A stretch of DNA of 16,731 nt from the NCBI GenBank assembly GCA_000697335.1, contig JNEM01007155.1, positions 1 through 16,731 of the forward strand, read 5' to 3'. Below the pieces are notes generated by a model, which worked only from the letters and a program-made list of their open reading frames with translations, made no database searches and was not told the DNA's origin. How positions within the stretch are numbered: the stretch's first letter is position 1; the number at the start of each line of letters is the position of its first letter. Shown here piece after piece: positions 8,726-16,731 of this stretch. Both the position numbers and the translations under genes were made by a program. The DNA comes from Conidiobolus incongruus B7586. Taxonomy: Eukaryota; Entomophthoromycota; Entomophthoromycetes; Entomophthorales; Conidiobolaceae.

Positions 8726-8732
8726 TATAAAT
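8726..8732 (+). promoter_or_regulatory. TATA box of the 8807 gene
   Basis: TATAAAT starting 81 nt before the ATG, almost the same distance as in the secreted-protein genes (80 nt). Together with the upstream site cluster this supports the chosen start codon and argues against a missing 5' exon. Confidence 0.55.
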
Positions 8733-8806
8733 TATTGTCCTTGTACTTTTTCTGAACGATTTTTAAACTCTTATCTTAATAAAAACACTAGTTTGCTAAT
8801 TCAAAA

Positions 8807-9730
8807 ATGGTTTTGAGCTATATTTTCAACTTATTTAGCGGTTGGGGTGGAAGACACAGTGGTAGTTATACTTCCAATCGACAGCAACAAGCTTTGGTCC
8901 AGCAAATTCAAGAACAGGTACTTGAACAGGTAGTTAGCTTAGCTGATATTATTGAGCACATTGCTGAGCACCAGCTCGAACGCCCCGATCCTGGGCATTT
9001 GCACAAGAAGTTGTTGCGCGTGACTTCCGAACAAGACCACATTATCAACAACGTTCAATTGATTGTCAACACGTTGAATGTTGATATCAAGTATCAAACC
9101 CCCCAAGAGACTCAATATAAGCAACAGATTGCTAATCGTTTGGTACAAATTGCTCAATTGAACCAGCAGTTGTATCACGTTTTGGTTTCTGCTAAAAACA
9201 CTCTCAATCAGCAGCACGTACGTGACAATGCCAAGCAAGCTATTCACTTAACTCAGCTCATCCGCTTGTATGCTCAAGATTTTGAACAATACTTGCAACA
9301 CGTCGCCCGCTTTGGTGTCGACTATGAGAATTTGTCGCAGCATGGCACTCAGGGTCAAATGTATGGATCCCAGCCCTATGATCACCATCATCACAGATTT
9401 GGTTTACACAATTTAGCTAGTCACCTTCCTGGCTTCCATAGCCATGAGTTTGGCGCCAGCCAATTCGGAGGTCATCATCACCACAGATTTGGCATTCACA
9501 ACTTGAGCCATAAATTCGGCAACAAGTTTGGATTGGGCCACCACGGCCACCCCTCCAACAGCTCCTGGGGAAATGAATTCAACCACAGCAACCAATCCAG
9601 CTCCATTTTCGGCCAGGGATTCGGTGGTCAATTCAGCCAGCAAGGTGGTCACCATGGTCAATTCGGAGGAAAGCACCCCAACGATTTCAACCTTAACAAC
9701 CCCGTTTTCGGTACTGGTGAACTCATTTAA
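8807..9730 (+). CDS. Unrecognised protein: Gln-rich helical domain plus His/Phe/Gly-rich tail
   Basis: Protein of 307 residues, no Cys, family not recognised. Residues 1-11 are a short hydrophobic stretch (VLSYIFNLF) without a cleavage site, too short for a normal membrane span but possibly a membrane-touching helix. Residues 25-175 are rich in Gln, Leu, Ile and Ala with heptad-like hydrophobic spacing and predict as three to five helices or a coiled bundle; breaks occur near RPDPGH (59-64) and YQTPQE (96-101). Residues 178-307 are low complexity, dominated by His, Gly, Phe, Asn, Ser and Gln. HHHHRFGLHNL (193-203) and HHHHRFGIHNL (223-233) repeat 30 residues apart, followed by several FG and FGG steps. 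The tail could bind metal or drive condensation. The ATG context (AAAATGG) is strong and a TATA element lies 81 nt upstream. Coding DNA is far less AT-rich than its flanks, so the frame is under selection. Confidence 0.85.
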   Translation: MVLSYIFNLFSGWGGRHSGSYTSNRQQQALVQQIQEQVLEQVVSLADIIEHIAEHQLERPDPGHLHKKLLRVTSEQDHIINNVQLIVNTLNVDIKYQTPQETQYKQQIANRLVQIAQLNQQLYHVLVSAKNTLNQQHVRDNAKQAIHLTQLIRLYAQDFEQYLQHVARFGVDYENLSQHGTQGQMYGSQPYDHHHHRFGLHNLASHLPGFHSHEFGASQFGGHHHHRFGIHNLSHKFGNKFGLGHHGHPSNSSWGNEFNHSNQSSSIFGQGFGGQFSQQGGHHGQFGGKHPNDFNLNNPVFGTGELI

Positions 9731-9835
9731 TTTTCTTTTCTATCCAACAATTATCAAATTACTTGATATTTAATACATTGGGATAAATTTTTTTTTTCAA
9801 TTTATTTTTAAAGGAAAAAAAAATTAACTAAATGT

Positions 9836-9841
9836 AATAAA
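9836..9841 (+). terminator. Possible poly(A) signal of the 8807 gene
   Basis: First AATAAA after the stop at 9730, 106 nt past it, in line with the spacing in the other genes of the window. Confidence 0.35.
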
Positions 9842-10033
9842 TATCCTCTCTACCTTTGATTATTATAAATTTATTAATATTAATTTTCTTTTTATTTGGA
9901 TTAAGGGTTCTATTAAAATTAATTGAATTTAATTTTTATTATAATTATTAAGATAAATTTATTGAATATAATAGTCACATCATGTGAATAATTTATTATT
10001 ATTATTTTTATTATTATTCAAAATATTTTAATA

Positions 10034-10037
<4 letters not shown>

Positions 10038-10066
<29 letters not shown>
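10038..10066. repeat. (AT)n microsatellite
   Basis: Uninterrupted AT dinucleotide run of about 29 bases between the convergent genes. It is likely length-variable. Confidence 0.9.
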
Positions 10067-10071
<5 letters not shown>

Positions 10072-10304
10072 AAAATATTACGATGATTATTATTATTATT
10101 ATCCATATATTAAATTAAAATAAATTAAAAAATATTTAATTAATATTTTTTTTTATTTTTGAATTTTATATATAAAAAAATAAAATAAAATTTTTAATTA
10201 TATATAAAAAGAACCAAATTGTAAAAGAAAAAAGATTAAATAACTTTTTTAAAAAAATTTTTTATGAAAAATATAATATGAATAAATAATTAAAAAATTC
10301 TTGA

Positions 10305-10310
10305 TTTATT
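10305..10310 (-). terminator. Possible poly(A) signal of the Zn2Cys6 regulator gene
   Basis: AATAAA on the minus strand, the first after the stop codon at 10399 and 89 nt beyond it. Confidence 0.35.
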
Positions 10311-10398
10311 ATAAAAATAATGGTATGATTGGATAAAAGTACAAAATATTGATGAGTATGATAATGATGAAAATGACTATGAACTGATTTGATATCTA

Positions 10399-12492
10399 TT
10401 ATAAAAATTCTTGGAGTAAGGGTTGCAAACTGTACCAAACATCTCTGACTACACAATGGCGCTTAGAACCTTCTCGAGTGGCATCAATGAGCATGTCGAG
10501 TTGTCGCTGATGGATAGCTCTTGTGCTGCCTAGTGTATCCTGACAGTTTTTGATCATGTACACGTGGACTCGGATGAGGTTGATCACACACCACCATTTG
10601 TAAGTGTCAAGGCATTGGATGTATGAAGCCATCATGGTTTCCATTTGGAAGGATCCTAAACTTGCTGCTATTTGACACTTTTGGAGAGGGTTCAACTGAT
10701 GCCAGGTATTCATCGAGAGTGCTGTTTGGGATTCAAATTGATGCAAGGGCAAGTGGTTGGTATCGATGAGTGGCATATTGATCTCAATCAAAAGAGACCA
10801 AAAATTAACATGCAAATTGACAGAGAATATCGAACTGGGTACTAGTTGTTCATTGTGGGAGAATATATGGAAGATATCATCAGAATAACTGGTCTTAAAG
10901 ATGTTGGGTAAGCGTCTGTACCATTCAATGACAAATCTTTCAAGGCTTAAGCAGCGCTTTTGGTAAGTTTCCAACTTGTTCTCGTTATTATCATATACTG
11001 AACGCTGCGAGATGAAGGGAAATTGATTACATGGGGCTCGTTTGATGAAGGTGGTGAACTCCAGTCGAAGAGTAGTCATTTGGGAGATGAGGTAGATAAA
11101 AGAAGCTTTTGCTGTGAAGTAAGTGGCAAGGAGTTCTGAATTAAACTGACTGAGATTGAGCTGTGGTGGGAATTCGGCTGAAGTTTTAGGGAGTGACATG
11201 GATGTATCATGGATATTAAAAAAGTTGGGCCAGCCTACACTATGAGCTTTAGTGATATCTCTACAGGCAGCTGTCCACCACATTCGCTTACGCATTTCTC
11301 GAATTCTAGGTGGGAGATCGGGGCGATCGATATGTAGTCCAAGCTGAAGTGCATAGCGGTAAGCAATGCCCTGGTAGTACCAACCTCTTTCCATGAGACG
11401 ATCATAGGATAAAATATCTAGACAGGGACAAATTAATAGAAGTGCTTGCACTAGAAAAAGGGAAGGCTTGTTATAAATACTGCACATGTATTTTTTAATC
11501 AATCGCCGGAATGGTAGATATAAAACCTGTGCTTCCCCTGGAGGATAGCATCCTGAACCAAGGGTGCAAACAACCCCAAATAGGAGCAAAAAGTCGGGCT
11601 GTCTGCTGTTACTGAGCCAATGGTTGCAGAATGCCACAGGATCTATTACTGGGTGGTGTGGATGCAAGTATTGGAAAAACCAGGTAATCAATTGATTTAT
11701 TTTCCAGAAGGGAATTTCCGATATATCTTGGAAGATGTCAGAAGTAATTTTACCAAGCTTCATCTTCCTGACTGGAGGATTAAGCACAAATGGAGATGAT
11801 GAAGATAAATCAAGCGTTATAACGAAGTGCACATCGCTTTTTATGTTAAATAGTGTTGAAAAACGCTTGCCTGATAATTGAATAGGTGAAGTAATACATA
11901 CACGTGACTTTGAACTTCTTGAAGCTTGAACTAAAGAATTGTTAGCATTAGATGCTGGTAAATTTGTATTTATATCAAATGGTGTCAAAATAACAAAATT
12001 GCGTTCGTTGTTATTAAAAATAGGAGGACTGTTACTTTGAGAGTATGGCTGTAAAGGTGGTAAAACTGAAGAGAGTTTGTGCGGTGGTGAAATAGTACCA
12101 GTAGACTCTGAAGATGAGCTGCTAGAATCCGAACCTATAGAATACTTGTCCTGATATCTTGAGGGTTTTCTTTTTCTTAAAGTTGTATCAAGACATTCTA
12201 TATTAGATTTAACGCAATTTTGGCATCGGCCAGTATCGGTCGGTGTACAGCGTTTTTTATGGTGTCTACACCAATCACAGGCTTTGCTATAGGGTTTTCT
12301 TTTCTTGACAGGTTTTTTAGCTTCGGTTTTATTTTTAGGTAATTCATTATTTTCATTTTGAATAGATGAACTTGGAGAACACTTCATCTGAGAAGTTGCA
12401 GAATTAGAAGTAAACTTAGTAATATCAGTCATCAAAGTTGCCTCAGAATATTTATTAAATAATTCTTGAGGAAAAGAGTATTGTTGAATCAT
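10399..12492 (-). CDS. Zn2Cys6 fungal-specific transcription factor
   Basis: Protein of 697 residues, a normal length for the family. A basic stretch (59-70, KKPVKKRKPYSK) is a likely nuclear localisation signal and leads into the zinc cluster C72-x2-C75-x6-C82-x7-C90-x2-C93-x6-C100, with all six Cys present and basic residues between Cys 2 and 3. A Ser-rich linker follows (119-131). Residues about 265-435 fit the fungal-specific regulatory domain: the HPHHPVIDP segment (277-285), the helix with RGWYYQGIAYRYALQLGLH (369-387) and the RMWW motif (403-406). The remainder is helical and probably regulatory. It should act in the nucleus, binding DNA triplets of CGG type, usually as a dimer. The target pathway cannot be read from the sequence. 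An in-frame TAA 24 nt upstream limits the start to Met1 or Met21; both have poor -3 contexts and Met1 is chosen as the longest. No intron is apparent. It is convergent with the 8807 gene. Confidence 0.95.
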   Translation of the reverse strand: MIQQYSFPQELFNKYSEATLMTDITKFTSNSATSQMKCSPSSSIQNENNELPKNKTEAKKPVKKRKPYSKACDWCRHHKKRCTPTDTGRCQNCVKSNIECLDTTLRKRKPSRYQDKYSIGSDSSSSSSESTGTISPPHKLSSVLPPLQPYSQSNSPPIFNNNERNFVILTPFDINTNLPASNANNSLVQASRSSKSRVCITSPIQLSGKRFSTLFNIKSDVHFVITLDLSSSSPFVLNPPVRKMKLGKITSDIFQDISEIPFWKINQLITWFFQYLHPHHPVIDPVAFCNHWLSNSRQPDFLLLFGVVCTLGSGCYPPGEAQVLYLPFRRLIKKYMCSIYNKPSLFLVQALLLICPCLDILSYDRLMERGWYYQGIAYRYALQLGLHIDRPDLPPRIREMRKRMWWTAACRDITKAHSVGWPNFFNIHDTSMSLPKTSAEFPPQLNLSQFNSELLATYFTAKASFIYLISQMTTLRLEFTTFIKRAPCNQFPFISQRSVYDNNENKLETYQKRCLSLERFVIEWYRRLPNIFKTSYSDDIFHIFSHNEQLVPSSIFSVNLHVNFWSLLIEINMPLIDTNHLPLHQFESQTALSMNTWHQLNPLQKCQIAASLGSFQMETMMASYIQCLDTYKWWCVINLIRVHVYMIKNCQDTLGSTRAIHQRQLDMLIDATREGSKRHCVVRDVWYSLQPLLQEFL

Positions 12493-15400
12493 ACAGAGTG
12501 TTGAATTGGAATATTACGAAAAAACTCAGTATTATCCTTTTACCAAACTGATAAAACTGTCTAAAAAAATAAACCAATAACAATGAAAATATCAAACTAA
12601 ACCAATATTACTAATATAATTACCGACGTAAATAATAAGTTGAACAAACTAATGAAAAGTATTGGAAATAGTTTAAAAAGTAAAACAAAATTTAGTTTAT
12701 TCGAATTTTATAATCCACAAATTTGTTTTTATTTAACCCTAAATATAGTTCACATGAACCAATAATAGAACACTGATAATTGCTATTTTAAATTTAATTA
12801 AGATTCAAATAATTATTCGATTTGATTTGAATCTGAAACTGATTTATATATTCAGTTTCCATTCGATTGTCATTATATTACTCAATTTGGAATGTACAAT
12901 GTTTTTAGATTCACTTAAATGGGGGGTACTTTATCAAAATGAAAAACGAATTTTTGAAATGTAACTCTAAATAGTTAAAATAGTTCAGTATTTTAAACAC
13001 ATATATTTTCAAATTCTTTAGTGTGAGTATTAATCAAGTTATGATTTTTAAATACTGTTTATTCTCCATAATTTGATAAAATGCTGCATATGAAGTTGAA
13101 TTCTATTATATGTATTAAATAGTCTTACATATTATTATCAACATAACATATTTGCTATATGGTCCAATTAAATTATTCATGTTATTGGTAAAAGTTTGCA
13201 CAGTACATATCATGATCAAAATTAATCCATATATCTGATAATTTATCACTATATGTAACTCCCACATGATTTATTTTATTACCATTACACTCTGAATGAT
13301 TAAAATTTATATTAAAAGCAATTTTTACTGATAAATAGAAATTATTGGTTGATTAATTTTGAGCCAAACTTTAAATGCAATGTATTTTAACGATTGTTTA
13401 TTCTAGAATATCCCTAAAGTACTTGAAAACAACGATTAATTGTAATGTTTTGGTTTTCAAATTGTTAATTTTAACGTATGGAAAGAGAATGAACAGTCTA
13501 TTTCTTTACCGAATTTGGTAAATATATCTTTCAAATCAACTATGGAATTAATAAAGGGCATGAATATTTTAACAAATTTTAATTATTTCTAAGTTCATAT
13601 TAAAATTTATATTTATTATAATTAATTACCTTTATATTGTTTTTTTAATTTTTATAAGTTGTTTAATTTCAATATTTAAACTCAATCAACCACTTTTCAA
13701 AAACTCTTCAAAAGTACTTGATTAAATTTCATAATAAATTGAATTATATTTGTCTTGGTTTTAAAATTATGATAGTAAATTCATTTTGGCATATATATTT
13801 TGGTTATTATGAAAATTGAATATTTATCATTTTGATGTAAATAACTATAGCTAGTACCTTTAATCTACACTCATTATACTACCCATTAAATATTTTACTA
13901 AATTTGATCATATACTAATATCATTAATATAAAGAATTGAGTATATGAATAAATATTTTAAATAAATTTCCAAATTCAAGTAAATTAATCTCTTAAAAAA
14001 GAGTTAAAAAACATTCAATATTCAGAGTATATAATATAATTAATTCAATTGTTATATACTATTTGATATAAATAAATTTTCTTAAATATTAATTTATAAA
14101 TTTATCCAAAATATAGAATATAACATTAAGATAAGAATATTTTTAATAAAAATTTTGAATATTAAAATTTAACTATATTTAATAAGTGAGTTTTAATAAA
14201 GAACCATATATTATTAATTCAAATATAATCAAATTTTAAACTTGATACTATTAATTCCTATTTTCTTTTATAATATCATATATCATAAATCAATTATTAT
14301 TTGTAATTTGGACAATATATTATTGATACTTAAATTAAGATTTTGAAATGAATGAATTTATAATAATATTCAATTATGTCCCAAAAGTTTTAAATAAAAT
14401 TTTTTTCATTATATTTTTATTTTTACATTTTATAATAAATAAACTATTGATAGATTAATTTACTAATATTGAATTCAATATAAAAAGCCTCTTAATAGCT
14501 CAGTCATTTCAGTCTTTGAAACTATAATTATTGCTGATATAATATTTGTCGAAATACCCGCTAAAGCCTTTTCATGTTTTAAAATATATGTATCGGACTA
14601 TTGTTCTTCTTCGAATGTTTGGAGTATTGAGTGAAATTCATATTCTTGAAACATGATTAGTATTTCAATGGAGCTTGTTTAAACTTTTTAATATGTTACT
14701 CTATTCCACAAGAATTATTTTTCTGTAAACGTGGGATCATAATGTCTTCAATAATTTAAGTGATAATAATAAAATAAAATATTTCATTTAAAACTTTTAA
14801 AATAATATTAAAATTTAAAATAAGAATAATTTTTTATATTAAGATAAATTATTCGAAAAAAACAGTAATTAAATTAATAAATCATTAATTTTGAAATTTT
14901 TGAATAAATTAATATTGATAACTTGTAATAAAAATTAATAAAGGACTTTGTGATTTTTCTATTTTTATCTCAAAATTTAATACAAATCATATTTTAATTA
15001 GTTTATGATTAATTAATAATAGTTAATAAAATTAGATATGATGCAAGTTTGAAACTAAGTTTGTTAATTAAAGTGAGAATATTAACTAGATTTTTATGCG
15101 AAATGGATATTTATTTTACAATATGCGAATGTTGCAAATTGGTTGATTTTCGATGGTGATTTTTATAGTTAATTTTATTGAGTTTAGTTTGGTGGGATAG
15201 ATTCATTAAGTTATGTGATACTTGGTTTTAGATATACAAATTGTACTCTTCCATTTAATGCGCTTACATTGATATTAAAATTTCAAGATATGCCGTCATA
15301 ATTTCACTATCAAAGTCAAGAAATGGAATTAATTAAAGTTTCGATTTAATTACACTATTCGGTGAACCAATGTGTGTTTGAAACCAAAAAAGATTAACAT

Positions 15401-16731
15401 CGAGTATTTTGATCTGTGAAGAGATTATGCTTAGTCGAAACCTGAGTAACTATTGATATTGATTTTGGTATTGTTTTAACTTTGGAATTCCTTTTAATAA
15501 AATTTTTAGTTTTGTTTTAAGATTTTCAAAATATAAATATTGATGATGATAACATTATTTATCATTCATATCAAGCATTTGATCAATTACAAAACTAATT
15601 TAAAACCCATCTTAAATAGTTTATTATTCGAAATATCTTTCGGATTTATTTAAATTTATATTATATTATATATTATATATTAATAATATTATTAGCATCC
15701 TTCGATTTAAAATATATAAGTATTTTAATTATTATGAGCGTGTGAGAGTAAAATTCACTTTCAGGCATTTATATCATAAATTAATGAGGTTAAAGTATTG
15801 TTAAATGAATTTTATTCCAAGAAAATATTATGAATATTATATGATTATTCTGCTCATTACTCTTTAATAAATATCAAAACACTATATAATATATAATATA
15901 TAACATTGAAGTATATTTTTTATTTCAACTTTGACAAAAAATTCAGTATTATTCAATAGAAAATTTAGTTTGATTTAGCTTTAAAATAATTGTTAAAAAT
16001 CATATAGATAAATAATTAATTTATAAAATTATTATATTTTTACTATATAATTATAAAATTTAATCAAATACTTTGATTTTTATCAAATAAAAATATTTTA
16101 CCCGATTTAGTAATTGATTAATCAATTTCAAATTTAATATTATTCCTTATAAATTAAACAAATTTAAAATAGTAATATTAAATTATCATATATATAATTT
16201 ACATAATTAATTAGAAAAAATTTTTTTAATTAAAATATATTCTATTAAAAGTAATTAAAACAACTATCTTTTTAATTATCAAACTTAAATTATTACTAAT
16301 TTTATAATTAAATAAAACTGAGACTTGATTAAAACAAATATATATGTGATATTGGTGATTGTTTCAGTCAATGAAACAAATTTACAAATTGTCTTAGTTA
16401 TGAACCTTAAACAAAGTTTAAATAATCACGGTTGGAGTTTGAATCATATATTTTAAGAGGACATGTTAAAAAATTCATAAAATTATTATTATCCATATTA
16501 TTCAATCATAAGAGCAAATAATTATTAAATATTATAAATTTATAAATTTTTTTTATAATTTTCATTTATTAATTAAATAATTAATTTTAAAATTATAAAT
16601 ATTTTGTAATTAATTTTTATTTAATAATTTATATAATAATTTGTACTAAAATTGGTATGATATAATATTAATTATTATGAATTTTATTCCATATATATAC
16701 TTAGTAATATATTATTCTTTTTATTATATAT
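12493..16731. other. Long AT-rich gene-free region upstream of the regulator
   Basis: No coding region or RNA gene is supported in 4.2 kb. The proximal part (12493-12960) should contain the regulator promoter. It has several CCAAT/ATTGG pentamers, no clear TATA box, and a G6 run at 12921-12926 that stands out in such AT-rich DNA. A slightly less AT-rich patch at about 15090-15480 shows no coding signature. TATATTA-type low-complexity runs occur at about 15656-15685 and 15885-15903. The segment 16571-16595 repeats the arm of the 4311-4345 palindrome. Confidence 0.6.

Larger units (their letters stand above)
9731..10304. other. Convergent intergenic region, AT-rich
   Basis: 3' region shared by two convergent genes. 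It contains the probable poly(A) signals of both, long T and A runs, ATT-triplet runs around 9990-10017 and 10087-10101, and an (AT)n tract. No gene is seen. Confidence 0.6.

Noticed and set aside
8939-9773. Additional open frames overlapping the gene at 8807-9730
   Set aside because: They are shadows of the real frame, which has the better start context, TATA spacing and repeat structure.
10262-10456. Minus-strand open frame of 64 residues overlapping the 3' end of the regulator gene
   Set aside because: It overlaps the regulator in another frame, is mostly AT-rich intergenic sequence and has no recognisable features.
14496-14504. TAGCTCAGT, resembling the A box of a tRNA gene
   Set aside because: No matching D-stem partner, anticodon stem or T-arm sequence of GTTCGA type follows at the right distance, and the acceptor ends do not pair.
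1-16731. Mitochondrial origin suggested by the extreme AT content
   Set aside because: No mitochondrial protein, rRNA or tRNA gene is seen, and the regulator is a nuclear protein with AT-poor coding sequence under the standard code.

Overview
The window looks like a fungal nuclear locus. It encodes a transcription factor with a Zn2Cys6 DNA-binding cluster followed by the fungal-specific regulatory domain, a combination essentially confined to fungi. The noncoding DNA is extremely AT-rich, with long runs of A/T, (TA)n and TAA-like simple sequence. The genes are much less AT-rich and appear intron-free. An early-diverging or otherwise very AT-rich fungal lineage fits best, but I cannot name the species.

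Layout from left to right. 1-1378: AT-rich DNA starting with one copy of a degraded dispersed repeat. 1379-1912 (-): gene for a small secreted Tyr/Gly/Asp-rich repeat protein. 2061-5189: gene-free spacer holding a distinctly less AT-rich island (about 2400-3160, possibly an old LTR-type relic), a perfect AT palindrome and a second copy of the dispersed repeat. 5338-5862 (+): a second, practically identical copy of the secreted-protein gene. 5863-8640: AT-rich, gene-free. 8807-9730 (+): unrecognised Gln-rich helical protein with a His/Phe/Gly-rich tail, behind a well-formed promoter. 9731-10398: short convergent intergenic region with a long (AT)n tract. 10399-12492 (-): the 697-residue Zn2Cys6 regulator. 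12493-16731: gene-free AT-rich DNA.

The most striking structure is a 664-bp inverted repeat (1397-2060 and 5190-5853). It carries the promoter and nearly the whole coding region of the secreted protein in divergent orientation. I see one mismatch, six bases from one edge, and both edges are abrupt. This points to recent inverted duplication or ongoing gene conversion, or less interestingly to an assembly artefact. The encoded protein has a signal peptide and three copies of an 11-residue motif ending in Arg-Arg-Gly at exactly 36-residue spacing. That is the layout expected of a precursor cut by the Golgi Kex2 protease into repeated Tyr-rich peptides, although a structural wall or adhesive protein is equally possible.

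No operon or pathway links the genes. The regulator and the helical/His-rich protein are convergent neighbours, and nothing in the sequence shows that the regulator controls the others. The first AATAAA lies 89-106 nt past the stop in all four genes, and both TATA-type promoters have their TATA element 80-81 nt before the ATG, which supports these gene models.
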